Positions 1-8,664 are shown, numbered from the stretch's first letter. The stretch: 33,098 bases of DNA from Roseburia sp. CAG:10041_57 (GCA_001916965.1 MNTL01000072.1:1-33098); one strand, 5' to 3'. Notes: a model not told the origin generated them from the letters alone. Program-made: numbers and translations.

Positions 1-2
1 GC

Positions 3-80
3 GCTTCCTCAGAGTTCGTATACGAGGCACCGCCATATTCTGTCAGTGTTTTGCGATTGAAGAAGTGCGAAGCGTTTTAG
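3..80 (+). CDS. C-terminal tail of an upstream protein, possibly a glycosidase
   Basis: An open frame enters from the left edge and stops at TAG 78-80. Its last residues include PPYSVSVLRLKK. A hydrophobic ending of the form PPYSV-x-VLRL is what I remember from the C-terminal beta-sandwich of GH51-type alpha-L-arabinofuranosidases, so that is the best guess, but only 25 residues are visible. A second open frame runs to TAG 110-112 and cannot be fully excluded. The MATE gene follows 45 nt later, so the two may have been co-transcribed. Confidence 0.35.
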   Translation, partial: ASSEFVYEAPPYSVSVLRLKKCEAF

Positions 81-125
81 AGGTTGACGCTGAACAGAAA
101 ATAAGAGAATAGAAAGACAAATTTT

Positions 126-1477
126 ATGAATTTACTGGTAAAAGACAAATGCTTTTATAAAAAAATGGCAGTTATCGCCATTCCGATTTCCTTGCAGAGC
201 ATGATCACCATCGGTGTCAATATGACCGATACCGTCATGGTGGGAAAGCTTTTGGGGAAACCTCGCTTTCTGCTACGGCTCTGGCTAATCAGTTTGTGAA
301 TATATACCAGATCTGCTGTATGGGAATCGCCATGGGAGCCAGCGTGCTGACCTCAAGATTCTGGGGAATGCAGGATATTACTTCTCTGAAAAAGACCATA
401 ACCCTGATGCTGCGGCTTTGCATCGTACTTGCGGTTCTGTTTATGCTGCCAACCATATTGATCCCTCAGCTGCTTATGAGGATGTATACTAATGACAGTG
501 CGGTAATTGCGCAAGGAGTTCAATATTTTAAGTGGATGGTATACTGCTATTTCCTGCAAGGAATGACCATGACCTGTACGATTGTGCTTCGAAGCGTCGG
601 ACAGGTGAATTTTCCGCTCTTTACATCCATAGGTTCTTTTTTTGTAAATATACTATTCAACTATATGTTTATATTCGGCAGGCTGGGGGTTCCCAGGATG
701 GAAGTAGAAGGCGCAGGAGTGGGAACACTGATTGCCAGAGTATTTGAATTTTCGCTGATATGTGGATATTTTTTGTTTGTAGATCGCAAGATCGGCTATC
801 GACTGAAGGATTTGCGGATGAAATGTAATTCCCTGATTAAGGATTATGTTTCTATCAGCATTCCGGTATTTGTTTCGGATTCACTGCTTGCTCTTGGTAC
901 TTCAGCGGTAGCAATGGTTATGGGAAGAATCGGAACGGGATTTGTATCGGCAAATTCAATAACAGTTGTTACACAGCAGCTTACGACCGTGATAATTCAG
1001 GGAATCTGTCACGCCAGCTGCATTATGACCGGTCACACATTGGGCCATGGTGAACGGGAAAAGGCACAGCAGCAGGCCTGGACATTCCTGATTCTTGGCC
1101 TGGTAGTGGGCATTTTAGGCGGAGGTCTGATCAAGGTATTAAGCAGACCCATTATCGGACTTTACAATATAACACCTGAAACGGCTCAGATTGCCGGTGA
1201 GCTTATGGACGCCATCGCATTTATTGTTATTTTTCAGTCTATGAACAGCATTCTGACAAAGGGAGTGCTCCGTGGCGGTGGTGATACGAAATTTCTGTGG
1301 GCTGCGTCATTGCCCCTTGGAATTCTGGCGGGGCTGGTATGGCATCTGGATGCTTTTTGGATCTATGTTTTTCTGAAAATAGATCAGATTTGTAAATCGA
1401 TATGGTGTGTATTCCGCTTGAGGAGCGGAAAGTGGATAAAAACTTTTTCAAAGGAGAAAATGAATCATGCACAGTAA
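126..1477 (+). pseudogene. MATE-family multidrug efflux transporter, frameshifted
   Basis: Two overlapping frames together give a full-length MATE protein (about 450 residues, 12 membrane helices, cation-coupled export). From ATG 126 the frame encodes a typical MATE N-terminus (AIPISLQSMITIGVNMTDTV then MVGKL) but hits a stop at 297-299. The continuation GETSLSATALANQFVNIYQ lies in another frame, entered near 249-257 in the run CTTTTGGGG; one missing base there (or two extra) explains the shift. The downstream frame runs to 1477 and has conserved MATE segments such as VLRGGGDTKFL. After that motif the protein goes straight into WAASLPLG, which looks about eight residues shorter than relatives I remember. 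No strong ribosome binding site is seen. Either a decayed gene or a homopolymer sequencing error; the family call is secure. Confidence 0.8.
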
Positions 1478-1554
1478 ATTAAATCAGGCATTCACAGAAA
1501 GCAATTTTGTATGGCTCTGAATAGTTATAAATTTTAGATAGGCTGAATTAAGCA

Positions 1555-1583
1555 TTGACAAATAGTCAGGACTGGCATAAACT
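1555..1583 (+). promoter_or_regulatory. Sigma-A promoter for the T-box/proS transcript
   Basis: TTGACA at 1555-1560, a 17-nt spacer, and TAAACT at 1578-1583. The predicted start near 1590 fits the 5' end of the T-box leader. Confidence 0.75.
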
Positions 1584-1589
1584 GATAGC

Positions 1590-1800
1590 AAACGTGACGT
1601 TGATAAGGAATAGTACGAAGTGAAAATGTCCAGAGAGGGAATCGATAGGCTGAGAGATTCCTGCATCAGAAGCTTTGGAACCTGCCTTGGAGTCCTGCAT
1701 GAAAGTGCAGCGTAGCACCGGCGATAACGGTATGATGAGTATACAACAGGGTGGTAACGCCGCATGGCCCCTTACAGAAGGGAATGCGGCGTTTTTATTT
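1590..1800 (+). ncRNA. T-box riboswitch leader, proline-specific
   Basis: This leader senses uncharged tRNA and controls proS by antitermination. Visible T-box parts in order: AAGGAATAGTACGAAGTG at the start of Stem I, the AGAGAG bulge near 1632, an apical stem GGAATC/GATTCC, a candidate specifier codon CCT at 1681-1683 in GGAACCTGCC, the Stem III hairpin CTGCA-TGAAAG-TGCAG, the T-box core AGGGTGGTAACGCCGC from about 1748, and a terminator. A CCU proline codon agrees with the downstream ProRS gene. The specifier position was assigned by eye; the class of element is clear. Confidence 0.93.
1758..1797 (+). terminator. T-box-controlled terminator before proS
   Basis: CGCCGCAT at 1758-1765 pairs with ATGCGGCG at 1784-1791, with an inner CCCTT/AAGGG stem, and a T-run follows. 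The left arm overlaps the T-box core, so the antiterminator and terminator are mutually exclusive. Confidence 0.9.
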
Positions 1801-1823
1801 TGTAATGGGAAAGGAAAGAGAAA

Positions 1824-3263
1824 ATGGCAAACGACAAGAAACTTGTAGAAGCGATCACATCCATGGATGTAGATTTCGCACAGTGGTATACCGATGTGGT
1901 AAAGAAAGCAGAATTATGTGATTATTCCAGCGTTAAGGGCTGCATGATCATTAAGCCGGCAGGCTATGCAATCTGGGAACAGATTCAGAGACAGCTGGAT
2001 GCTGAATTTAAGAAAACAGGCGTAGAGAATGTATATATGCCTATGTTCATCCCGGAGAGTCTTCTGGAGAAAGAGAAGGATCATGTAGAAGGCTTTGCAC
2101 CGGAGGTTGCCTGGGTAACACATGGCGGATTGGAACCATTACAGGAGAGACTTTGTGTCAGACCTACTTCTGAGACTTTGTTCTGTGATTTCTATGCAAA
2201 AGAAGTACAGTCCTACAGAGATCTTCCCAAGGTATATAACCAGTGGTGCAGCGTTGTGCGCTGGGAGAAGACTACAAGACCTTTCCTGAGAAGCCGTGAG
2301 TTCTTATGGCAGGAAGGACATACAGCACATGCTACAGCCCAGGAAGCAGAAGAGCGAACAATCCAGATGCTGAACGTATATGCAGACTTCCTCAAAGATG
2401 TACTTGCAATCCCTGTCGTTAAGGGACAAAAGACAGACAAGGAGAAATTTGCAGGTGCAGAAGCTACTTATACAATAGAAGCGCTGATGCATGACGGCAA
2501 AGCTTTACAGTCTGGTACAAGCCATAACTTTGGTGATGGATTTGCCAAGGCATTCGGTATTCAGTTCACAGATAAAGACAATACATTGAAATATGTACAT
2601 CAGACATCATGGGGTATGACAACCCGTCTGATTGGTGCTGTTATCATGGTACATGGTGACGATTCTGGTCTGAAGCTTCCACCTAAGGTAGCACCTACCC
2701 AGATTATGATTATTCCTATCCAGCAGAAGAAAGAGGGCGTTCTGGATAAGGCATATGAGCTTCGCGACCGTCTTATTGAGAAAGGATACCGTGTAAAGGT
2801 AGATGATACAGATAAGAGTCCTGGATGGAAATTCTCAGAGTGCGAAATGAGAGGTGTTCCTTTCAGAATTGAAATCGGACCTAAGGATATTGAGAACGGC
2901 AAGTGCGTATTTGTACGCCGCGACACAAGAGAGAAGATTGAAGTCGCTTTGGATGAAGTGGAAGCTAAGTCAGAAGCTTTATTAGAGCAGATTCATAATG
3001 ATATGTATGAGCGTGCCAAGGCTCATCTGGAATCCCATACTTACAGTGCCGCCAACTGGGATGAGTTATGCGATATCATCAACAACAAGCCTGGTTTTGT
3101 AAAAGCTATGTGGTGCGGATGCCAGGAATGCGAAGATAAGATCAAGGACGAATTGGCAGCTACCAGCCGTTGTATGCCTTTTGAACAGGAGCATTTAAGT
3201 GATGTATGTGTATGCTGCGGTAAGCCTGCCAAGAAGATGGTATACTGGGGCAGGGCATACTAA
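1824..3263 (+). CDS. proS: Prolyl-tRNA synthetase, archaeal/eukaryotic-type short form
   Basis: Charges tRNA-Pro with proline in the cytosol. The 479-residue protein has the class II core: RPTSETLFCDFY, motif 2 RWEKTTRPFLRSREFLWQEG with HTAHAT, and the anticodon-binding domain (APTQIMIIPI). The C-terminal zinc-binding region carries paired cysteines (CGCQEC, then CVCCGK) and the protein ends in Tyr (WGRAY), as in the archaeal/eukaryotic-like ProRS branch. The bacterial-type editing insertion is absent, so proofreading of mischarged Ala-tRNA would need a separate enzyme. The ATG start has a purine-rich GGAAAGGAAAGAG just upstream. Expression is probably controlled by the proline T-box. Confidence 0.97.
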   Translation: MANDKKLVEAITSMDVDFAQWYTDVVKKAELCDYSSVKGCMIIKPAGYAIWEQIQRQLDAEFKKTGVENVYMPMFIPESLLEKEKDHVEGFAPEVAWVTHGGLEPLQERLCVRPTSETLFCDFYAKEVQSYRDLPKVYNQWCSVVRWEKTTRPFLRSREFLWQEGHTAHATAQEAEERTIQMLNVYADFLKDVLAIPVVKGQKTDKEKFAGAEATYTIEALMHDGKALQSGTSHNFGDGFAKAFGIQFTDKDNTLKYVHQTSWGMTTRLIGAVIMVHGDDSGLKLPPKVAPTQIMIIPIQQKKEGVLDKAYELRDRLIEKGYRVKVDDTDKSPGWKFSECEMRGVPFRIEIGPKDIENGKCVFVRRDTREKIEVALDEVEAKSEALLEQIHNDMYERAKAHLESHTYSAANWDELCDIINNKPGFVKAMWCGCQECEDKIKDELAATSRCMPFEQEHLSDVCVCCGKPAKKMVYWGRAY

Positions 3264-3289
3264 AATCAGGAAAAAAGCAAAAAATATTA

Positions 3290-3303
3290 TGTAAGCGCTT
3301 TCA
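3290..3303 (+). promoter_or_regulatory. Catabolite-responsive element (CcpA site) before ackA
   Basis: TGTAAGCGCTTTCA fits the cre consensus TGWAARCGYTWNCW closely and is nearly palindromic about its CG centre. A possible -10 TATACT lies at 3322-3327, which puts the site about 37 bases before the predicted start. In Bacillus subtilis ackA is activated through a cre lying further upstream; a site overlapping the -35 could instead repress. The sign of regulation is therefore open. Confidence 0.8.
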
Positions 3304-3369
3304 TTTTCTGGAAATAAGTAGTATACTTATCATATCAATACGAACATCAATCATATTCGGAGGTATACC

Positions 3370-4563
3370 ATGAACATTTTAGTAATCAATTGCGGTAGTT
3401 CATCATTGAAGTATCAGTTAATCAACAGCGACTCAGAAGCTGTACTTGCAAAGGGACTTTGCGAAAGAATCGGTATTGACGGAAGTGTACTTACACATAC
3501 TCCGGCAGGCAAGGACAAGGTAAGAATCGAGACACCGATGCCTAACCATACAGTAGCAGTCCAGCTTGTAATTGATGCTTTGACCAATGCAGAGCATGGT
3601 GTGATCAAATCCCTGGATGAGATCGGAGCAGTTGGACACCGTGTTGTACATGGCGGTGAGAAGTTCGCTTCCAGCGTTGTCATTACAGATGAAGTTATGA
3701 AGGCAATTGAAGAGTGTAACGACCTTGCACCTTTACACAATCCTGCTAACCTGATCGGTATCAATTCCTGCAAGGAGATTATGCCAAATGTTCCTATGGT
3801 AGCTGTATTTGATACTGCTTTCCATCAGACAATGCCTGAGAAAGCATATCTGTACGGACTTCCTTATGAATATTATGAGAAATACAAAGTAAGACGTTAT
3901 GGTTTCCACGGTACAAGCCATGATTATGTATCTAACAGAGCAGCACAGCTTCTTGGTAAGAAGAGAGAAGACTTGAAAGTAATCGTATGCCACCTTGGAA
4001 ATGGTGCATCCGTATCAGCAGTAGATCATGGTAAGTGTGTAGATACTTCCATGGGTCTGACACCACTTGAAGGTCTGATCATGGGTACACGTTCCGGTGA
4101 TATGGATCCTGCTATCTGCGATTTCATCTGCCAGAAGGAAGGACTTACCTCCGCTGAGATGAATACAGTTCTGAATAAGAAGTCCGGTGTACTTGGTATG
4201 TCCGGTGTATCCTCTGACTTCAGAGATGTAGAAGCAGCAGCCAATGAAGGTAATCATCAGGCAGCAGCAGCACTGGATGCATTCTACTACAGAGTAGCTA
4301 AATACATTGGTGCATACACAGCAGCTATGAATGGTGTAGATGCCATTGCATTTACAGCAGGTGTTGGAGAGAATAACATCGGTGGCCGTGTAGAGATCTG
4401 CAAGTACCTTGGATATCTGGGAACAGAGATTGACCTGGATAAGAACAATGTACGTGGAGAAGAAAGAATTATCTCCAAGGATGGCAGCAAGGTAACATTA
4501 ATGGCTATTCCTACTAACGAAGAGCTTGCAATTGCAAGACAGACATTAGCCCTTGTAAAATAA
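3370..4563 (+). CDS. ackA: Acetate kinase
   Basis: Interconverts acetyl phosphate plus ADP and acetate plus ATP, the ATP-yielding last step of acetate fermentation. The length (397 residues) is normal. Visible family blocks: NCGSSSLKYQL at the N-terminus, GHRVVHGGEKF, FDTAFHQTMPEKAYLYGLP, YGFHGTSHDYV (with the catalytic-region His), HLGNGASVSA, MGTRSGDMDP and FTAGVGENN near the C-terminus. The start ATG has GGAGG 8 bases upstream (ATTCGGAGGTATACC). The phosphotransacetylase gene usually paired with ackA is not next to it; proS lies upstream and a terminator follows. A CcpA-type cre lies in the promoter region. Confidence 0.98.
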   Translation: MNILVINCGSSSLKYQLINSDSEAVLAKGLCERIGIDGSVLTHTPAGKDKVRIETPMPNHTVAVQLVIDALTNAEHGVIKSLDEIGAVGHRVVHGGEKFASSVVITDEVMKAIEECNDLAPLHNPANLIGINSCKEIMPNVPMVAVFDTAFHQTMPEKAYLYGLPYEYYEKYKVRRYGFHGTSHDYVSNRAAQLLGKKREDLKVIVCHLGNGASVSAVDHGKCVDTSMGLTPLEGLIMGTRSGDMDPAICDFICQKEGLTSAEMNTVLNKKSGVLGMSGVSSDFRDVEAAANEGNHQAAAALDAFYYRVAKYIGAYTAAMNGVDAIAFTAGVGENNIGGRVEICKYLGYLGTEIDLDKNNVRGEERIISKDGSKVTLMAIPTNEELAIARQTLALVK

Positions 4564-4582
4564 TGATTAGAAATATATGCAG

Positions 4583-4618
4583 GAGAGCATGGCTATGTAA
4601 AGGCTGTGCTCTCTTTTT
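4583..4618 (+). terminator. Rho-independent terminator after ackA
   Basis: GAGAGCA pairs with TGCTCTC around a short loop that can pair further (GGCT/AGGCT region), followed by TTTTT. Confidence 0.85.
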
Positions 4619-4622
4619 GGGT

Positions 4623-4651
4623 TTGACGAAACGAACTGCATTGGGTAAAAT
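4623..4651 (+). promoter_or_regulatory. Sigma-A promoter for cca
   Basis: TTGACG at 4623-4628, a 17-nt spacer, and TAAAAT at 4646-4651, just after the ackA terminator. Confidence 0.7.
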
Positions 4652-4677
4652 AACAGTAATCAACAGGATAGAAAGGC

Positions 4678-6018
4678 GTGGACAAATATATGCAGATACA
4701 GTTACCGGAGAAGGTTCAATACATCATTCAAGCTCTGGAAGGGGCGGGCTTTGAGGCCTATGCAGTGGGCGGCTGTGTCCGGGATTCTCTGCTTGGCAGA
4801 GTGCCTGACGACTGGGATATTACGACCTCAGCGAAACCACTGGAGGTAAAGGCAGTATTCCCAAGGACAATAGATACGGGAATACAGCACGGAACGGTAA
4901 CAGTCATGCTTGGCAAAGAAGGCTTTGAGGTAACGACTTACCGTATTGACGGTGAGTATGAAGACAGCAGACACCCCAAAGAAGTTATTTTTACTGCGAA
5001 TTTAATAGAAGATCTCAAAAGACGTGATTTTACGATCAATGCCTTTGCATATAATGACAGAAGCGGTATTGTGGATGCCTTTTGCGGAATGAAGGATCTG
5101 GAGGACGGAGTCATCCGGTGTGTAGGAGAGGCAACAGAACGTTTTACGGAGGATGCCCTTCGTATGATGCGGGCGGTCCGTTTCTCTGCGCAGCTTGGAT
5201 TTCGGATTGAAGAGAAGACGAAGGCAGCGATAGAGCAGTTAGCCCCTAATCTGTCTCATATCAGCGCAGAAAGAATACAGACAGAGCTGGTGAAGCTTTT
5301 GAAGTCTTCTCATCCTGATTATATCAGGGAAGCGTATCATCTGGGAATGACACGAATCTTTCTGCCGGAGCTGGATGCGGCTTTTGAAACGACACAGAAT
5401 AATCCACATCACTGTTATACGGTAGGAGAGCATCTGATGCATTGTATGCTGTATACAGAATCGGATAAGAGTATGCGTATCGCTGCTCTTTTGCACGATA
5501 TTGGCAAGCCTGTTACCAGGACTACAGATGAGCAGGGCATAGATCATTTCCATGGACACGCAGGTGTTGGAGAGGAAATGGCAGCCAGGATTTTACGCAG
5601 GCTGAAGTTTGACAATGATACGATAACCCATGTACGTAAACTGGTAAAATATCATGATTATCCCATTGAAACGACACCCAGGGCGGTCAGAAGAGCAATC
5701 AACACCATAGGAGAGACATATTTTTCAGATGTACTTGCTATAAAGAAGGCTGACATGATGGCGCAGAGTACCTATCAGCGCCAGGAGAAGGAGGATCATC
5801 TGGCGCAGGTAGAAGCTTTATATCAGCAGATACTGGAACAGAATCAGTGTGTTTCCCTGAAAAGTCTTGCATTGACCGGAAATGACCTGATTGCACTGGG
5901 AATTCCCAAGGGTAAGGAGATAGGGATTGTTTTAAATGAGTTATTAGAGGATGTCATAGCGCAGCCGGAGCATAACAACAGAGAATATCTGATACAACTT
6001 GTGCAGAAACATGCATAA
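4678..6018 (+). CDS. cca: CCA-adding tRNA nucleotidyltransferase with HD domain
   Basis: Builds or repairs the 3' CCA end of tRNAs. The class II polymerase-beta-like head shows GGCVRDSLLGR (residues 31-41) and the metal-binding DWD (45-47), then RRDFTINAFAY and the AEATERFTEDALRMMRAVRF-like block that begins the neck. A C-terminal HD phosphohydrolase module is present (ALLHDIGKP near residue 273). Length is 446 residues. I chose the GTG at 4678 because GAAAGG sits just upstream of it; the in-frame ATG at 4690 is too far from any ribosome binding site. The tRNA-Ser gene in this window does not encode CCA, so such an enzyme is needed. Confidence 0.95.
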   Translation: MDKYMQIQLPEKVQYIIQALEGAGFEAYAVGGCVRDSLLGRVPDDWDITTSAKPLEVKAVFPRTIDTGIQHGTVTVMLGKEGFEVTTYRIDGEYEDSRHPKEVIFTANLIEDLKRRDFTINAFAYNDRSGIVDAFCGMKDLEDGVIRCVGEATERFTEDALRMMRAVRFSAQLGFRIEEKTKAAIEQLAPNLSHISAERIQTELVKLLKSSHPDYIREAYHLGMTRIFLPELDAAFETTQNNPHHCYTVGEHLMHCMLYTESDKSMRIAALLHDIGKPVTRTTDEQGIDHFHGHAGVGEEMAARILRRLKFDNDTITHVRKLVKYHDYPIETTPRAVRRAINTIGETYFSDVLAIKKADMMAQSTYQRQEKEDHLAQVEALYQQILEQNQCVSLKSLALTGNDLIALGIPKGKEIGIVLNELLEDVIAQPEHNNREYLIQLVQKHA

Positions 6019-6023
6019 ACCAT

Positions 6024-6090
6024 ATTCCCCCACAATAAGATAGAAAGACGGACCATAGTCGTCCTGATACAGAATCTTATGTGGGGGAAT
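6024..6090 (+). promoter_or_regulatory. Long hairpin burying the ribosome binding site of the CotS-like gene
   Basis: ATTCCCCCACAATAAGAT (6024-6041) pairs with ATCTTATGTGGGGGAAT (6074-6090), a 17-bp stem with one bulged A. A small inner stem GGAC/GTCC lies in the loop. The right arm contains the GGGGG that serves as ribosome binding site for ATG 6099. No T-run follows, so it does not look like a terminator. The left edge carries a CATATT resembling a sigma-E -35, which would fit a spore gene, but I see no convincing -10. Confidence 0.65.
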
Positions 6091-6098
6091 TATATGTT

Positions 6099-7100
6099 AT
6101 GAATGACAGGGCAATCAGCGGTGTATTGGAAAAATATGATATGGAAGTCATGCGGACTATGAAAGGCAGAGGAACCATAGTCTGCCAGTCACAAGAAGGT
6201 TATCGGGTATTGAAAGAATATAAAGGCAGAACAGATAAGCTGGAGCTGCTGGATAAAATGCAAAAGAGCATGGAAGGGTCTATACGGACGGATAAGCTGA
6301 TCAGAAACAAAGAAGGAGAGCTATTCTGTAAAGATACAGATGGTGTAGTTTATATTTTAAAAGAACATATAGAGGGCAGAGAATGCAGCTATCGCAGCGA
6401 AGAGGATATCAGACAGGCATTTGCTGTTATGGCGAAGCTTCATCTGATTATGACCAGAGCAGGGCAGCAGGAAGGATTTGAGGCTGATTTTCAACTGCCT
6501 GTACGCAACCTGTACTGGCAGGAAATGAACAAACATACACGGGAATGCAGGCATATTCAGAACTATTTAAGGCATCTCAAGAGCAAGACAGATTTTGAGA
6601 GGGAGCTGCTGCGCCGGTATGATTATTTTATGGAAAAGGCACAGCATATAACCGATCTTGCAGCGCAGGAGAAGGAAGACCAATATTGCGAACGCATTCG
6701 TCAGGCGGGTTGCTATTATCATGGAGATTATCAATATCATAATGTCATATTTGATAGAAATGACATATGTGTCATTAATATGGAGCGCTTGGGAAAAGAC
6801 AGCGGAGTAAAGGATCTGTATCTGCTGTTTCGCAAGATATCAGAAAAGGCAGACTGGTCACTGAGTCTTGGGACGAAGATGATAGAAGCATATGAACGGA
6901 TCAGACCACTGGAAGACTGGGAACGCAGACAGCTGGCTTGCAGGCTGGCATACCCGGATAAATTCTGGAAGATCGTGAATTTCTACTATAATTCCAGAAA
7001 ATCCAGAATCCCGGATAAGACAGTGGAGAAGCTGGATATTCTCGTAGCACAGGAGAAATCCAGACAGCGGCTCATTCAGGTACTTTTTGGAGAGCCATAA
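6099..7100 (+). CDS. CotS-like spore coat kinase-fold protein (APH superfamily)
   Basis: Resembles the CotS family of spore coat proteins, which share the aminoglycoside phosphotransferase/choline kinase fold. The catalytic loop is present as HGDYQYHN (about residues 208-215), but the following metal-binding motif, normally IDF/IDW, reads INME, so the Asp is Asn (about residue 227). The C-terminal block AYPDKFWKIVNFYYNSRK is typical of the family. Length from the chosen ATG is 333 residues. An in-frame GTG at 6081 is possible but lies inside the hairpin stem, while ATG 6099 has GGGGG about 11 bases upstream. The role is probably in the spore envelope; the substrate is unknown, and loss of the Asp may mean weak or no phosphotransfer. 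Confidence 0.8.
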   Translation: MNDRAISGVLEKYDMEVMRTMKGRGTIVCQSQEGYRVLKEYKGRTDKLELLDKMQKSMEGSIRTDKLIRNKEGELFCKDTDGVVYILKEHIEGRECSYRSEEDIRQAFAVMAKLHLIMTRAGQQEGFEADFQLPVRNLYWQEMNKHTRECRHIQNYLRHLKSKTDFERELLRRYDYFMEKAQHITDLAAQEKEDQYCERIRQAGCYYHGDYQYHNVIFDRNDICVINMERLGKDSGVKDLYLLFRKISEKADWSLSLGTKMIEAYERIRPLEDWERRQLACRLAYPDKFWKIVNFYYNSRKSRIPDKTVEKLDILVAQEKSRQRLIQVLFGEP

Positions 7101-7110
7101 GCACCAGCGC

Positions 7111-7139
7111 TTTACATAATATGGAGATAGAGATATACT
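7111..7139 (+). promoter_or_regulatory. Sigma-A promoter for the PEGA lipoprotein gene
   Basis: TTTACA at 7111-7116, a 17-nt spacer and TATACT at 7134-7139. The predicted start near 7146 falls inside the 19-bp palindrome at 7141-7159. Confidence 0.75.
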
Positions 7140-7140
7140 A

Positions 7141-7159
7141 TAACTATTCTGAATAGTTA
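7141..7159. repeat. 19-bp perfect palindrome, copy 1 (candidate operator)
   Basis: TAACTATTCTGAATAGTTA is a perfect inverted repeat about its central T. It overlaps the predicted transcription start of the PEGA lipoprotein gene, a classic repressor position. An identical copy lies at 13838-13856 and half-site matches occur near 1516 and 8724. Confidence 0.75.
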
Positions 7160-7191
7160 CATTACATAGGAACTATAATGGAGGTATATAC

Positions 7192-8634
7192 TTGAGAATA
7201 AAGGGGATTTTAACAGGAGTACTAATCGGGATGCTGAGTATGGTCTTGTGTGCAGGCTGTTCTTTTATGAAACCAGGCACAGATACACAGGAGAATACCC
7301 AGGCACAGGTAAATGGAATCATAACAGCCACGCCCGGCATCTATGATTCTGAAGATACGGCAATGATCGTCTGCAAGGATACGGAGAACGCAGCCATACA
7401 GTTTCAGAATCTGGCAACGGGTAAAAGATATACACTGAATTATGACGGGGCAGCCAAACTGCTGGATAAATATGACCAGCCGGTTTCCTTAGGTCAGATT
7501 GAAGAAGGCAGTATTGTAACGGTAAGGTTCTATAAGCCCAAGAAGCTGCTGGCATATCTGAAGATATCCCCAGAGGGAGAAGCTTATGAGAATCTCAGTA
7601 ATTATGTATTGAATACGGCAACGGGTACGCTGACAATAGGTGATACATCCTATGGACTGAGCAATCATCTTCTGGTACTTTCTGACGGACAGGAAGTGAC
7701 ACTTATGGATATCAATCAGATGGATGTGCTCAACGTCTGGGGATGGCACAATCAGATCTATGCGATCAGTATAGCCAGAGGACACGGATATCTGAGACTA
7801 CAGAATGATGCCTATTTTGTAGGAGGATGGATAGAAGTAGGGCAGTCCGTAATCCGTAAAATTACAGAAGATATGCTGCTTGTTGTACCGGAAGGGCGTT
7901 CTACAGTAGTAGTAAGCCACAATGGCAGCAGTGCCACCCAGGAGATAGATTTTGTCAGAAATCAGGAGATGGCATGGGATCTTGGAGACGTAGAGATCAC
8001 TGTTGTACAGAAGGGCAGGGTTATCTTCACCTTGAATCCTGCAAATGCAAAAGTCACCATTGATGGGAAGAATGTAGATACTGCATCGCCGGTAGAGCTG
8101 GAATATGGTCTGCATCAGATGACAGTAACTGCGGATGGATATGATACCGTAGCACAGTATATCAAAGTCGCAGAACCCTCTGCCAGTATATCAGTAGAAC
8201 TGGAGAAGAGCGAAGAAAGTACGGAACAGGAGGAGACGAAGGAACAGCCGCAGGGAGAGGAACAATCACAAGAGCAGTCAAATGCTGTATCTACGCAGAC
8301 AGCCGCATCCACACAATTCTCTACAGAACAGACTCAGGCTTCTTCCGCACAGTCAAGCTCTGCCGAACAGCCAGAGACACAATCCTCTGCAACACAGTCT
8401 ACAGCATCACAGACCGCTTATAAGGTGCATATTGATTCTCCTGTAGGGGCAGAGGTATATCTGGATGGCAATTATATAGGAATCGCACCGGTGGATTTTG
8501 AGAAAAAAGCAGGTAACTATGTAGTCTCATTAAGAAAGACAGGATACCAGACCAGAAGCTATACATTGCAGGTAGACAGTGAGGAAAAAGACGTTACATA
8601 CTCATTTTCCGAGTTGACTAAGCTGGATTCATAA
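7192..8634 (+). CDS. Secreted PEGA-domain lipoprotein
   Basis: Predicted extracytoplasmic lipoprotein of 480 residues. The N-terminus has a short positive stretch (MRIKG), a hydrophobic helix and LCAGC, an acceptable though not ideal lipobox. A beta-rich domain follows, then a PEGA domain at about 272-339 (VTIDGKNVDTASPVELEYG), a Gln/Ser/Thr/Glu-rich flexible linker at about 340-408, and a second PEGA domain at 409-480 (VYLDGNYIGIAPVDFEKKAG). PEGA domains are surface beta modules thought to bind other proteins or the wall. The start is TTG at 7192, supported by GGAGG at 7180-7184 with 7-nt spacing; no better ATG exists. The gene is transcribed from its own promoter, which carries a palindromic candidate operator. 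Confidence 0.85.
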   Translation: MRIKGILTGVLIGMLSMVLCAGCSFMKPGTDTQENTQAQVNGIITATPGIYDSEDTAMIVCKDTENAAIQFQNLATGKRYTLNYDGAAKLLDKYDQPVSLGQIEEGSIVTVRFYKPKKLLAYLKISPEGEAYENLSNYVLNTATGTLTIGDTSYGLSNHLLVLSDGQEVTLMDINQMDVLNVWGWHNQIYAISIARGHGYLRLQNDAYFVGGWIEVGQSVIRKITEDMLLVVPEGRSTVVVSHNGSSATQEIDFVRNQEMAWDLGDVEITVVQKGRVIFTLNPANAKVTIDGKNVDTASPVELEYGLHQMTVTADGYDTVAQYIKVAEPSASISVELEKSEESTEQEETKEQPQGEEQSQEQSNAVSTQTAASTQFSTEQTQASSAQSSSAEQPETQSSATQSTASQTAYKVHIDSPVGAEVYLDGNYIGIAPVDFEKKAGNYVVSLRKTGYQTRSYTLQVDSEEKDVTYSFSELTKLDS

Positions 8635-8664
8635 GAAATGCGTGTTTTTTATGAAAAAACCCCA

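Noticed and set aside
3433..3773. Overlapping minus-strand frames inside ackA
   Set aside because: They are shadows of the acetate kinase codons, without ribosome binding sites.
4563..4754. A 63-codon frame between ackA and cca
   Set aside because: It reads through the ackA terminator and cca promoter, has no ribosome binding site, and runs into the start of cca in another frame.
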